The notes beneath the pieces were generated by a model. The model saw only the letters and a list, made by a program, of their open reading frames with translations, ran no database searches and had not been told where the DNA came from. Shown in pieces: positions 44,345 through 54,400 of a stretch of DNA of 64,000 bases. Position 1 is the stretch's first letter, and each line of letters begins with the position of its first letter. The stretch lies in assembly GCA_965221195.1 (NCBI GenBank), contig OZ244864.1:2542001-2606000 (forward strand), given 5' to 3'. The position numbers and the translations under genes are program-made. This stretch comes from Poriferisodalis sp965221195. GTDB taxonomy: Bacteria > Actinomycetota > Acidimicrobiia > Acidimicrobiales > Poriferisodalaceae.

Positions 44345-45097
44345 GTGAACCCAACACCTGCCGCAGCGTCTGCAACGACTGGGCCTGCAACAACTGGGCC
44401 TGCTCGACCCATTGAAATCGTCCCCTCGGTGCTGCCAGCGGACTTCGCGCGCCTCGGTGATGAGTGCGTCGCTCTCGAATCCGCAGGCGTGGATCGCATC
44501 CAGTGGGATGTCATGGATGGCGTGTTTGTGCCGAACCTCACTTTCGGCCCCGACGTCATCGCTGCCTGCCGTCCGCACGTCAAGTTGATGTTTGAAGCAC
44601 ATCTGATGGTCGCCGATCCCGATCCGATGCTCGGCGCCTACGTCGGCGCGGGGTGCGAGATGCTGATCCTTCACGCCGAGTCGGTGACACACCTTCACCG
44701 CTCGCTCAACCGCGTAGCTGAACTGGGTGCCAAACCCGCAGTGGCAATCAACCCATCGACGCCGATCGATGCGGTGTCTCATGTGCTCGACCTTGTCGAC
44801 ATGGTGCTCGTGATGACCGTGAACCCGGGCTTCGGCGGGCAGGCCTACATCGCCACGATGGAACCCAAAATTGCTGCACTGCGCCAACTCATCGACAGCA
44901 CCGGAACGACAGGCGCATCAGGATCGGGCGTCGACATAGAAGTAGACGGCGGCATCTCAGCCGACACCATCGGCGGTGCCGCTGCTGCGGGTGCGAACGT
45001 ATTGGTCTCTGGCAGCGCTTTGTACCGCTACGCCGACGGCCTCGCTGACGGCGTGGCAGACCTGAGACATCGAGCGGAGGCTGCGGCCCGCGCATGA
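44345..45097 (+). CDS. rpe: Ribulose-phosphate 3-epimerase
   Basis: A 250-residue TIM-barrel enzyme of the pentose phosphate pathway interconverting ribulose- and xylulose-5-phosphate. Key parts are VLPADFARLGDE, QWDVMDGVFVPNLTFGPDVI, EAHLMVADPD, VNPGFGGQAYI and EVDGGISADT, with the metal ligands and the catalytic Asp. The start is GTG 44345. The first 20 residues (SATTGPATTGPARP) come from a 15-bp duplication and precede the barrel. The stop overlaps the next gene by four bases (ATGA), so the two are translationally coupled. Confidence 0.95.
   Translation: MNPTPAAASATTGPATTGPARPIEIVPSVLPADFARLGDECVALESAGVDRIQWDVMDGVFVPNLTFGPDVIAACRPHVKLMFEAHLMVADPDPMLGAYVGAGCEMLILHAESVTHLHRSLNRVAELGAKPAVAINPSTPIDAVSHVLDLVDMVLVMTVNPGFGGQAYIATMEPKIAALRQLIDSTGTTGASGSGVDIEVDGGISADTIGGAAAAGANVLVSGSALYRYADGLADGVADLRHRAEAAARA
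44372..44401. repeat. 15-bp tandem duplication in the coding start of rpe
   Basis: 44372-44386 and 44387-44401 are near-identical and encode the repeated ATTGP residues at the Rpe N-terminus. Confidence 0.75.
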
Positions 45098-45549
45098 ATG
45101 CTATGACAGCTCGGCGGCGCTGGATCCTTGTAGCCGTCGCGGCTGTTTTCGTTGCCGGGGCGATACGTGTCACGGTGCTCGCTGGCGGTGGTGAACCGTC
45201 AGTGGAGGAGTTCTGCGCGGAGTTCGCCCACCTGCTGGTGGTTGATCAGCTCAGCTTGGCGGTCAATCCCGATGACGACAGGGGCACCCGCGAAGCCTTC
45301 GACCGTACGGCTCGCCAGTTCGCAGATGCCGCTGCAGCGGCCCCAGCGGAGATCCGATCCGATGTCCAACTGTTGGCTGGCTTAACTGCTGCGCTGTCTG
45401 ACGCGGTCGCTGAGACCTCCTCACGCGAGAGGTTTGACCGCGCCGCAGCAGTCATAGCAGCGCAAGACCCGTTCCTCAATACCCAAGACTTAGCCAGCCA
45501 GCGTGTCGTTGACTTCGTCACTCGCAATTGCACTGCCGCGCCCGGCTGA
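45094..45549 (+). CDS. Small membrane-anchored or exported protein
   Basis: I do not recognise a family for this 151-residue protein. It opens with basic residues and a hydrophobic segment (RRRWILVAVAAVFVAGAIRV), so it is exported or anchored with the C-terminus outside. The rest is helical, with Cys residues in EEFCAEFAHLL and in the tail VTRNCTAAPG that could form a disulfide. It overlaps rpe by four bases. Many actinobacterial exported proteins have this plan. Confidence 0.6.
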   Translation: MNAMTARRRWILVAVAAVFVAGAIRVTVLAGGGEPSVEEFCAEFAHLLVVDQLSLAVNPDDDRGTREAFDRTARQFADAAAAAPAEIRSDVQLLAGLTAALSDAVAETSSRERFDRAAAVIAAQDPFLNTQDLASQRVVDFVTRNCTAAPG

Positions 45550-45577
45550 ACCAACACACGAGCGTTGCCGCGCTTGG

Positions 45578-46198
45578 CTAGATCATCTCTCCTCGCTTGA
45601 CGATCACATGATCGCACAAGCCGTAGGCCTTGGCTTCCTCTGCTGTAAACCAGCGATCCCGTTCTGAATCAAGCAGGATCTGGTCCACATCTTGGCCGCT
45701 GTGCAGTGCCGTGCGTTCGGCCATCAGGCGCTTGACGTAGGCCATCTGTTCGGCTTGGATGGCTATATCGGAAGCCTGACCCCGAACGCCGCCGGATGGC
45801 TGATGCATCATCACCCGAGCATGAGGCAGGCAGTAGCGCTTGCCTGGCGCTCCTGCTGTCAACAAGAACTGTCCCATTGAAGCACCCAGCCCCAAACAGA
45901 CTGTGGCCACATCGCAGGCCACGAACTGCATGGTGTCGTAGATAGCCATGCCCGCGGTGACAGAACCGCCGGGGCTGTTGATGTACAAAGAGATGTCGCG
46001 GCCCCGATCCTGACCCTCTAGATACAGCATCTGCGCGCAAACAACGTTGGCGAGCTGGTCGTCCACCTCATCGCCCAAGAAGACAATGCGGTCGTCCAGC
46101 AACCGGTTTGAGATCTGAGTCCAGCCACTAACGCCGCTGGCATCAAAGGCCCGTGGCACATCAGGCGCTGGCACAGAGATCGATGAAAGATCGCTCAT
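45578..46198 (-). CDS. clpP: ATP-dependent Clp protease proteolytic subunit
   Basis: A 206-residue serine protease subunit. IFLGDEV-like RIVFLGDEVDDQLANVVCAQ, ISLYINSPGGSVTAGMAIYD, GLGASMGQFLLTAG with the catalytic Ser, and YCLPHARVMMHQPSGG with the catalytic His are all present, then DSERDRWFTAEEAKAYGLCD with the Asp. ATG 46198 is supported by length and family alignment; a longer frame to 46246 is less likely. It stands apart from clpX or tig, which suggests an additional or relocated ClpP copy. Confidence 0.93.
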   Translation of the reverse strand: MSDLSSISVPAPDVPRAFDASGVSGWTQISNRLLDDRIVFLGDEVDDQLANVVCAQMLYLEGQDRGRDISLYINSPGGSVTAGMAIYDTMQFVACDVATVCLGLGASMGQFLLTAGAPGKRYCLPHARVMMHQPSGGVRGQASDIAIQAEQMAYVKRLMAERTALHSGQDVDQILLDSERDRWFTAEEAKAYGLCDHVIVKRGEMI

Positions 46199-46285
46199 GG
46201 GTCGCAGGCTACCGACGGTGCCCGCGCGCCCAGACTGGCGCAACAAACTAATGCAATGATGTGCACTGCGGATCGGCCACGGCGC

Positions 46286-46867
46286 TCAGAGCCGTAGGGC
46301 GAGCGCTCGTAGGGCGCGACCTCGGTGGCTGATGTTGTTTTTTTCTTCGGCGGTCAGCTCGGCAAACGTGCGCGGTGTCGCTTCGTCGGGCACGAACACG
46401 GGGTCGTAGCCGAACCCGCCGTCACCGCGCGGTGTCGCTGCGATGGCGCCCTCAACGACACCGTCGGCTAGCACTTCCCGTCCGTCAGGAGACACCACAG
46501 CCACCACCGTGCGGAACCGGGCCGTTCGCTGCGACGGCGGCACGTCGCCCAACGCCGCCAAGAGCTTGTCTACGTTCGCAGCGTCATCCTGTTGCGGACC
46601 GGCATAGCGGGCGCTGTACACCCCGGGTGCGCCTCCCAACGCATCCACCTCTAACCCGGTGTCGTCCGCGATAGCCAATCCGCCGACTGCCGCGCACACA
46701 AATCGTGCCTTGATCAACGCATTGGCTTCAAGCGTCTCGCCGTCTTCGGCCACATCGCCTAGATCCGGTGGCCGCGGCACGATGTTGATGTCCGCTCTGG
46801 CCTCCGCCAGCACCGCAGCAATCTCGATCGCCTTGTGCGGGTTCGCAGAGGCAATTACAAGCCGCAT
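46286..46867 (-). CDS. rdgB: XTP/dITP diphosphatase (RdgB/HAM1 family)
   Basis: A 193-residue pyrophosphatase that removes deaminated purine nucleotides. RLVIASANPHKAIEIAAVL opens the fold, and ALIKARFVCAAVGGLAIADD, TGLEVDALGGAPGVYSARY and GDGGFGYDPVFVPD are diagnostic. The C-terminal SHRGRALRALAL helix is present. It follows rph in the same direction, as in mycobacteria. Confidence 0.95.
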   Translation of the reverse strand: MRLVIASANPHKAIEIAAVLAEARADINIVPRPPDLGDVAEDGETLEANALIKARFVCAAVGGLAIADDTGLEVDALGGAPGVYSARYAGPQQDDAANVDKLLAALGDVPPSQRTARFRTVVAVVSPDGREVLADGVVEGAIAATPRGDGGFGYDPVFVPDEATPRTFAELTAEEKNNISHRGRALRALALRL

Positions 46868-46978
46868 GGGTTCAACTTGGCATTGGCACGACAGTGTGCG
46901 CTGTGCTGGTGTCCGCCCCGTTGCACTGATGTCTGCGCCGTTCGGCGTTGTTTTTGCAGGCCGAAAGCCGCAACGGCA

Positions 46979-47707
46979 TCAGACTGGCGGCGTGAGCAAG
47001 GTTGCCCGTTGCAACTCGATGATTTCGGCAATGCCCGAACGAGCCAGCACCAGCATGGCGTCAAGCTGCGCGCCATCAAACGGGTCACCCTCGGCGGTGC
47101 CCTGCACTTCAACGAAGCGCCCACTGCCCGTCATCACCACGTTCATGTCAACCTCAGCGGCGGCATCTTCAACGTAGGGCAGATCCAAGCAAGCTGCGCC
47201 GTCAACGATGCCGACCGATACGGCCGCGCACTCGTCGGTAAGCGGATGGCGGCTGATCGACCCGTCTCGCACCAGCCGCATGCATGCGTCGTGCAGTGCC
47301 ACGTACCCGCCGCAGATCGAAGCCGTGCGCGTACCTCCGTCGGCCTGCAGCACATCGCAGTCAACGGTGATCTCGCGCTCGCCCAGCGCCGTCATGTCGC
47401 ACACGGCCCGCAGCGCCCGACCGATCAGACGCTCAATTTCGAGCGTTCGGCCCTTCTGCTGGTTGCGCTTGGCCTCTCGGCCCACTCGCTGCGGACTCGA
47501 ACCCGGCAACATTGAGTACTCAGCCGTGACCCAGCCGGTTCCCCGGCCCCGCATCCAACGAGGCACGTTGTCGTCAACCGAAACCGTACAGAGCACTTTG
47601 GTGCGCCCGACCGATACCAAAACCGAACCGGGCGTCTGATCGGTGAAGTCACGCTCAAACGTAACCGGTCGCAGCTCGTCGGCTGCCCGACCGTCGAAGC
47701 GGATCAC
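46979..47707 (-). CDS. rph: Ribonuclease PH
   Basis: A 242-residue phosphorolytic 3'-5' exoribonuclease that trims tRNA precursors. FDGRAADELRPVTFERDFTD, LCTVSVDDNVPRWMRGRGTG, EYSMLPGSSPQRVGREAKRN, VDCDVLQADGGTRTASICG and VDLPY-like ACLDLPYVEDAAAEVDMNVV are family landmarks. Length is normal. It lies between rdgB and the MBL protein gene. Confidence 0.96.
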   Translation of the reverse strand: MIRFDGRAADELRPVTFERDFTDQTPGSVLVSVGRTKVLCTVSVDDNVPRWMRGRGTGWVTAEYSMLPGSSPQRVGREAKRNQQKGRTLEIERLIGRALRAVCDMTALGEREITVDCDVLQADGGTRTASICGGYVALHDACMRLVRDGSISRHPLTDECAAVSVGIVDGAACLDLPYVEDAAAEVDMNVVMTGSGRFVEVQGTAEGDPFDGAQLDAMLVLARSGIAEIIELQRATLLTPPV

Positions 47708-47741
47708 AGCGCGAACACTGTTTTGGCCACTGTCTCGGATG

Positions 47742-48491
47742 TCACGCTAGATACGTCGCTCCGGTGCAGGCCACGGCTACCTCGCCGTCAAACACGCCAC
47801 CCGCTTCAACGAGGTGGTCTTCGGGGTCTGAACCCGGCGGCACATGGGTTACCACGAGCTGACGCGCGCCGACATCGTTGGCATCGGCCGCCAGCCAAGC
47901 GGCGCTGATGTGAGGAATGCAGGGATTGTCGTTTGCCGCAAGCAGTGTGCCCTCCCCTAGTACGAGATCGGGTGCAGGCCTGTTGACATCTCGGCTGAGC
48001 GCAGCGAGTGCCCAACCCCGGCCCGTATCAGAGGTGTACACGATTGACTTGCCGTCGTTCTCAAAGCGCATTGCCAGCGTCTCGACGGGATGATCGGTAC
48101 GAGAAAACAGCACGTCAATATCGCCGACACGCGCCTGGGAGCAGTCTTTCACTATCTCCCAGCCGAACAGATCGGAACTGTCACCGTGCGCATCGGTGAC
48201 CTCACGCACGCCCTCGGTTGCTAGAACGTGGAGATGATCCATGCCCAGGTAGTACTTCGCTGCGTTGTAAACGACCGGCAGTTCGGCGCAATGATCTGGA
48301 TGTTGGTGGCTGACCAGTAGCGCATCAACCGCTTGCAGTCGCGTATGGCACTGCAGGTTGGCGAAGGTACCCGGCCCGCAATCCACCCACAAAGCTGTGG
48401 TGTCGCTTCGCACGAGGTAGCCGCTGCAAGACTCACCGACAGCGGCGTAGCTGCCTGAACAACCCAAAATCGTCACCGAGAGCCCGCTCAC
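47742..48491 (-). CDS. MBL-fold metallo-hydrolase
   Basis: A 249-residue metallo-beta-lactamase-fold protein. The metal motif is LVSHQHPDHCAELP (HxHxDH), and YTSDTGRG and VLGEGTL lie where further ligands are expected. A protein in this position in mycobacteria (between murI and rph) has been linked to cyclic nucleotide hydrolysis; that role is an extrapolation. It lies upstream of rph in the same direction, in a cluster with cysM and cysO. Confidence 0.85.
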   Translation of the reverse strand: MSGLSVTILGCSGSYAAVGESCSGYLVRSDTTALWVDCGPGTFANLQCHTRLQAVDALLVSHQHPDHCAELPVVYNAAKYYLGMDHLHVLATEGVREVTDAHGDSSDLFGWEIVKDCSQARVGDIDVLFSRTDHPVETLAMRFENDGKSIVYTSDTGRGWALAALSRDVNRPAPDLVLGEGTLLAANDNPCIPHISAAWLAADANDVGARQLVVTHVPPGSDPEDHLVEAGGVFDGEVAVACTGATYLA

Positions 48492-48547
48492 GGAGGCCGA
48501 TACTAGGCCCGCAATAGCCGCCGCACGCAGCCGGTCTTCAGCAGGAT

Positions 48548-49495
48548 TCAGAAATAGATGACATCTTCGGCGCTTGCGACAGCAGCATCAAGATCGTCGG
48601 TCCATGCGCCGACTGAGAGGTACTTCCAACCGTGATCACAAACGATGAACACGATGTTGCCTTCGTCGATGCCCGATGCTGCCTTGCGGGCACCAGCCAA
48701 GGCCGCCCCTGCAGAAATGCCGGCGAACACCCCTTCCTCGTTCAACAATCTGGTCGCCTCGATCGATTCGCGCCCTCTGACGATCATCTTGCGATCAAGC
48801 AAACCAGCGCCGCCCCAACGCTCAAAGATCGGAGGCTCATATCCGTCGTCAAGGCTGCGCAGGCCATCAACCTGTTCTCCTGTGGGAGGTTCAACGGCCC
48901 ACACCTCCACGCCGGGAACATGTTCTTTGAGGTAGCGGCCGGCACCTAGCAATGTGCCACTGGTGCCCAGCCCGGCAACAAAGTGCGTGATATCGGGAAC
49001 ATCAGCGACAATCTCAGGTCCTGTGGTGCGGTAGTGCATCTGCGGGTTGGCATCGTTGCCGTACTGGTACAGCAACGTCCAGTCGGGGTTGGCTTCGGCC
49101 AACCCCAGAGCCAGCCTGACCGCCCCATTGGAGCCCTGTTCGGCTGGGCTAGCGATGATCTCAGCCCCGAAAATCTCGAGCATCTGTCGGCGCTCAGCAG
49201 TGACATTGCCCGGCAACACGATCTTCACTCGGTAGCCGCGGCGCCGACCCAGCATCGCTAGCGCTATGCCGGTGTTGCCCGAAGAAGGCTCAAGGATGAC
49301 TGCGCCAGGCTCAAGAGTGCCTTCAGATTCGGCCCGGTCCAGCATGGCCAGCGCCACACGGTCCTTTACCGAACCTGTCGGGTTGTGGCCTTCAAGCTTG
49401 GCGTACAGCGCGACCGACGGGTTGGGGCTGAGACGACTGACATCCAGCGTAGGTGTGCTACCAATCAGCTCATCAACGGAGCGATATAGCGTCAC
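48548..49495 (-). CDS. cysM: Cysteine synthase (CysM-like)
   Basis: A 315-residue PLP enzyme that makes cysteine. The PLP Lys is in NPTGSVKDRVALAM, the substrate loop is EPSSGNTGIALAM, and GLGTSGTLLGAGRYLKE binds the phosphate. GTG 49495 (MTLYRSVDELIGS) is chosen by length; a longer frame runs to 49525. The adjacent MoaD/ThiS-type protein suggests it resembles mycobacterial CysM, which uses O-phosphoserine and the thiocarboxylated carrier CysO as sulfur source. That pairing is inferred from gene order. Confidence 0.92.
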   Translation of the reverse strand: MTLYRSVDELIGSTPTLDVSRLSPNPSVALYAKLEGHNPTGSVKDRVALAMLDRAESEGTLEPGAVILEPSSGNTGIALAMLGRRRGYRVKIVLPGNVTAERRQMLEIFGAEIIASPAEQGSNGAVRLALGLAEANPDWTLLYQYGNDANPQMHYRTTGPEIVADVPDITHFVAGLGTSGTLLGAGRYLKEHVPGVEVWAVEPPTGEQVDGLRSLDDGYEPPIFERWGGAGLLDRKMIVRGRESIEATRLLNEEGVFAGISAGAALAGARKAASGIDEGNIVFIVCDHGWKYLSVGAWTDDLDAAVASAEDVIYF

Positions 49496-49566
49496 AGCGT
49501 CAGCCCAGTCACAGCGTCGACTCAACCGTGACTGCGGTATCTGAGGGCGAAGCCAGCCGTGCCGAC

Positions 49567-49842
49567 TCAGCCGCCGGCAACGGCGGGAAGAATGGAAAGC
49601 TCGTCGCCGTCGGCGAGCGCTGTGTCCATCTGGGAGAGATAGCGCACATCTTCGTCATTGACATAGACATTCACGAAACGATGCAAGCTGCCGTCGGAGG
49701 CAAGCAGGTTGGGCGCAATAGCTGGGAACCGGTCGACTAGCCAAGCCACTGCCTCGGCCACTGTTGCGCCCTCCGCGTCAACCTGTGACTGCCCGTTGGC
49801 ATGCGGGCGCAGGACAGTGGGCAAGCGGACGATGACAGCCAT
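49567..49842 (-). CDS. cysO: MoaD/ThiS-family sulfur carrier protein (CysO-like)
   Basis: A 91-residue ubiquitin-like carrier. It ends LSILPAVAGG, the terminal Gly-Gly that is thiocarboxylated in this family. VIVRLPTVLRPHANGQSQVD opens the fold and FVNVYVNDEDVRYL is the conserved strand. Immediately downstream is cysM, as in mycobacteria, so it probably delivers sulfide for cysteine synthesis. The mec protease gene that usually precedes it there is not seen in the spacer upstream. Confidence 0.92.
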   Translation of the reverse strand: MAVIVRLPTVLRPHANGQSQVDAEGATVAEAVAWLVDRFPAIAPNLLASDGSLHRFVNVYVNDEDVRYLSQMDTALADGDELSILPAVAGG

Positions 49843-50074
49843 CAGGGTTCTCTTTTTTCGCAGTTGGAATGAATACAGGGGGGAGGGGGGGGGACGTCAG
49901 TAGACAGCCAAAGCCGTAAACAGCTACAACAGCGGCAATTCTTGACCTAATCGCTCAAGATTCTACGGGCCGTGGCTGCTGTCGGCTACTCAGGACCCAA
50001 GACTCAGTGCGGGCCCTGTGAGCGGGCCCTGTGACCGTCGGTGGTGCCTTCGCTTTAGTCGTACCCTCGGGTTA

Positions 50075-50539
50075 ATGGCGGACGATCTGCTCGTCGTGGC
50101 ATTGAACCGGCGCGCAAAGCGCAACTACGAGATAATCGACACCTTTGAGTGCGGCATGATGCTGCGCGGCACCGAAGTGAAGTCGCTGCGTGCCGGCGGT
50201 GCCCAAATGAGTGATGCCTACGCCCGAGTCCGCGACGACGAGATGTGGCTAATGGGCCTGCACATCGCTCCGTGGTCGCACGCCCCACCCCATTTGGGGC
50301 ACGAGGTTGAGCGTCCGCGCAAGCTCCTCATGCACCGCGCAGAAATCAACCGACTGCGAGCGCGCACCGAACAGGAGCGTCTGCAGCTCATACCGCTGGA
50401 GATCTATTTCCGCAACGGTCGAGCCAAAATCGAACTTGGTCTTGCACGTGGCCGACGCCTGTACGACAAGCGGCAGGCCATACGCAAACGCGAGACCGAC
50501 CGCGAAGCCCAACGCGCGCTACGGCACCGATCCACCTAA
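50075..50539 (+). CDS. smpB: SsrA-binding protein
   Basis: A 154-residue protein that binds tmRNA in trans-translation and rescues stalled ribosomes. NRRAKRNYEIIDTFECGMML, RGTEVKSLRAGGAQ and KIELGLARGRRLYDKRQAIR are conserved, with the RRLYDKR patch and basic C-terminal tail that enters the ribosome. ATG 50075 gives the family length; an upstream frame reaches 50018 without support. No tmRNA gene is visible in the 3' spacer. Confidence 0.96.
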   Translation: MADDLLVVALNRRAKRNYEIIDTFECGMMLRGTEVKSLRAGGAQMSDAYARVRDDEMWLMGLHIAPWSHAPPHLGHEVERPRKLLMHRAEINRLRARTEQERLQLIPLEIYFRNGRAKIELGLARGRRLYDKRQAIRKRETDREAQRALRHRST

Positions 50540-50661
50540 CAACCGTCCACCTAGCGGCCAAATCAACAGAGCAACCGTCCACACCCCAGCAAATCCAAAA
50601 AGGCCATCTCGGGGGCGGGGGACTGCGTTGGATTGACGTGTTGGATTGACTTGTTGGGTGA

Positions 50662-51273
50662 TCAGTGCTTGTCGAGCTTGTCGAAATTTGTCTCGTAGTC
50701 GGTGTCATCAACTAGCAGGTCTTCAGAAGGCAACCTCTTGGAGTAGTTCAGCGCACCGTTGATGTCGTGCCGCCAGACATCCTCTGGCAGGTCATACAGC
50801 ACTTCAACGCCGTAGCCGTTGGGATCGTTCACGTACACGCTGTGGGTCATGCCGTGGTCAACTCTCAGGTTCATCGGCACGCCGTTGTCACGGAGGAACT
50901 GCACCTGCTCCAACCACGACTCCCGGTCGGGGTACGTAACAGCTATGTGGTTGATAGCGCAATCGCCGGTCGCCATGCTCCACGGCTCAGCAGGCTCAGC
51001 AATGCCCGGACGCTCAACGAGGGCGATGTCGTGATGGCTCACTTGTTCGGCCACGCCACTATAAAAACGCATATTCATTTGCGGCAGGTCAGCATCGCGG
51101 GGCCCTAATTCGCCGACCTGCTCAAAGCCCAGCAAATCACTCCAGAAATGGTGCGACTCTTCCATGTTGCGCACGTTCAGCACAATGTGGTTGACGCCCC
51201 GCGGCGTCACTGCCGTATCACGCTTGGCAATGGTGCCAGTCATCAAAGTTTTCGTTGCGGTGCCATCAGTCAT
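50662..51273 (-). CDS. VOC-family protein (catechol 2,3-dioxygenase-like)
   Basis: A 203-residue protein of the vicinal oxygen chelate fold. The first metal His is in RGVNHIVLNVRNMEESHHFW and the later ligands are in CAINHIAVTYPDRESW and DPNGYGVEVLYDLP (Glu). HGMTHSVYVNDPNG is typical of extradiol ring-cleaving dioxygenases, so it may open catechols or a related ring. ATG 51273 is chosen because the fold starts soon after; a longer low-complexity frame reaches 51453. It has no ring-degradation neighbours within 1 kb. Confidence 0.82.
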   Translation of the reverse strand: MTDGTATKTLMTGTIAKRDTAVTPRGVNHIVLNVRNMEESHHFWSDLLGFEQVGELGPRDADLPQMNMRFYSGVAEQVSHHDIALVERPGIAEPAEPWSMATGDCAINHIAVTYPDRESWLEQVQFLRDNGVPMNLRVDHGMTHSVYVNDPNGYGVEVLYDLPEDVWRHDINGALNYSKRLPSEDLLVDDTDYETNFDKLDKH

Positions 51274-51316
51274 GGCACCCAGCGTAGTCTCAGGCACGAT
51301 CGCCCATACTGGACCA

Positions 51317-51361
51317 CAGACAACTGGGTCAAAGACAACTGGGTCACAGACAACTTGCCCA
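51317..51361. repeat. Three 15-bp tandem copies
   Basis: 51317-51331, 51332-51346 and 51347-51361 share AGACAACTGGGTCA, with the last copy degenerate, in the divergent spacer between the VOC gene and the large secreted protein gene. Confidence 0.75.
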
Positions 51362-51466
51362 GCCTCGACACCACGACACGCCGAATCGGCTCTGGTGCAG
51401 GCTGTGCGCGCTGGTAACAATTGGTGCCTATCCCTGTTTGCTCTTCGCCTCATTTAGGAGGTAGCC

Positions 51467-54400
51467 ATGTCGCTTCGTAGCGCAACGCTGGACGCTCAAC
51501 GGTGGCCCAATAGACACCGACACGCGCTGGTTCTCACATCAATCGCTTTTGTCGCGCTGTTCGGCGCCCTGGTGTTCTCACAGCGCCCCGCATGGGCCCA
51601 GACTGTGCCGACCGTTTCGGTGTCGTGCCCGGCCACTGCGGCTGAGGTCGCACATGACGCAGAGACCCCCGGCACGGTGCCATGCACGTTCACTGTCGCC
51701 CCGGCACCTTCAGGTTCACTGACGATCCAATATGCCGTCGCGGCCGTCGGAAATCGGAACCTCAACTATTCGCAGAGTCTGGTTACCACTGGGGCATCTG
51801 AGACGGAAAACATCTTATATCTGGCCGGCACCACGTCGGTAACGGTGAGCCTTGTGGCCGATGCCGCATATTCTATTGGCAGTCCGAATGAGGCAACCGT
51901 TGCTGTGGGCACAACTGCTGCCTACAGCGGGGCTGGATTGCATGTCAACGAATCAGGGGCGCTTGACGGCTACCTACTGCTTACATCCGCATGGCACAAC
52001 CGCCTTTATCTGGTTGACAACGAAGGTCGCGAGGCCTACAGATGGGATAGCCCAGCCAGATTGGCGAAACTTCTTGACACTGGCAATATTGTCGCGGACC
52101 ACACCGCTACAAACATACATGAAATGGGTTCTGATGGAACGTTGACATATGAATATGCTGCCCCTGACCAACATCACGATGTCGTCAAACTGGCCACAGG
52201 CAACTATTTGTTCATTGACTCAGAGTACTACACGCGAGCACAATCAATTGCCGCTGGTGCCAACCCCGAATGTGTTGGAAGCAATGGGCTTGAGGTTGAC
52301 GCAGTAGTTGAGATAAATCCCACCGGCTCAAGCGGTGGAACTGTCGTATGGAAGTGGAATGTATGGGATCATATCATCCAAGACCATGACTCCACAAAAG
52401 ACAACTATGGCGTCATCGCTGACCATCCTGAACTCATCGACATCAACTATGGAATATGCCAAATTCAAGCTGGAACCAATGGATTCCTCCAAAACCCGCA
52501 TCATGTGACACACCTAAACTCTATTGATTACAATGCCGACTTGGATCAAATCTTGATTACCTCCCGTCACTTCAGCGAGGTGTGGGTGATAGATCACAGC
52601 ACAACGACCACCGAAGCAGCAACCAGCTCTGGCGGTGATAGCGATCAAGGCGGAACGTTGTTGTATCGCTACGGCAATCCGCGCACTCACGATAACGGAA
52701 CGAAGAAAGATCAGCGGCTGTTCTTCCCGCACAATGCCCATTGGATTCCCAGCGGCCTGCAGGGCGCGGGCAATGTTCTCGTTTACAACAACGGTCACGA
52801 ACACCCGGGCTATCTCCGTAGTTATGCCTCTGCAGATGAGTTAGCATTACCTGCCTCTGGAGATACTTATCTGCGCGCAGGTAAAGGATTCATGCGGCCG
52901 ACTATGTTGTGGACACATCGACTTGCTGAGCACACTTGGATCATGTCTAACGCGCAACGGCTTCCCAACGGAAACACCCTTATTACCGAAGGAAATCACG
53001 GTAGAGTCAGCGAAGTTACACCCGATGGAACCGTTGTCTGGCATTATATTTCCCCACTAGTTAGAGGAACTACTGTTTTGGCAGAAGGTGCTTCTCCCAG
53101 CCAATCCAGCGATGTCTGGGTCTATCGCTCCTACAAGTACGCAGCAAACCACCCGGGCATCGCAGCACTATCTCTAACGCCGGTAGCTGACCGTCAACCG
53201 CTCGCTCTGCCCCCACCGGCTTGCACTGCCACTCCAACCGACAGCGATCTAGTCACCTCGGTACGGAGCTATCACAATACCAACCGCACCAGACCCGATT
53301 ATAGCAACAACTGGTTCCGTGTGCTCATCGCTTTCGGTGTCGAAACTTCTGATACGCTTGAACCATTCACCGCCGCAGAGGCGATCGCAGGCGAGGCGAT
53401 CTGGGACGGGTGGGAGCCGGTTCGCATAGAACTTGAACGCATTGAGCAAGAAATAGCCCAGTGCGAGTCTCCCGGGACTCCGGCGCCTCCAGAAATCAGC
53501 ATCAGTGCCGGCAGCGACATAACAGAAGGCAGCAACGCATCCTTCACACTCACCGCCAACCCAACACCATCAAGCTCACTCACCGTCACAGTAAACGTCA
53601 CCGCCTCAGGCAACTTCGGAGTAACCACCGGCAGTCAAACAATCACAATCCCAACAAGTGGCTCTGCAACACTGTCAATCTCCACCACCGGCGACAGCAC
53701 CGACGAAACAGACGGCTCAGTCACCGTCACAATAACCGACGACACCACCTACGACGTCGACTCAACAGCATCATCCGCGACCATCAACATCGCAGACGAC
53801 GACAACCCACCACCCGCAACCCCAGAAATCAGCATCACCGCAGGCAGCGACGTAACAGAAGGCAGCAACGCATCCTTCACACTCACCGCCAACCCAACAC
53901 CATCAAGCTCACTCACCGTCACAGTAAACGTCACCGCCTCAGGCAACTTCGGAGTAACCACCGGCAGTCAAACAATCACAATCCCAACAAGTGGCTCTGC
54001 AACACTGTCAATCTCCACCACCGGCGACAGCACCGACGAAACAGACGGCTCAGTCACCGTCACAATAACCGACGACACCACCTACGACGTCAACTCAACA
54101 GCATCATCCGCGACCATCAACATCGCAGACGACGACAACCCACCACCCGCAACCCCAGAAATCAGCATCACCGCAGGCAGCGACGTAACAGAAGGCAGCA
54201 ACGCATCCTTCACACTCACCGCCAACCCAACACCCACCACGTCGCTCACCGTCACAGTAAACGTCACCGCCTCAGGCAACTACGGCGTAACCACCGGCAA
54301 CCGCACCGTCACAATCCCCACCAGCGGCACCGCAACACTCACAATAGCTACCACCGGCGACACCACCGACGAAACAAACGGCTCAGTCACCGTCACAATA

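Noticed and set aside
50540..50661. tmRNA (ssrA) next to smpB
   Set aside because: The spacer lacks a tRNA-like end and a tag reading frame.
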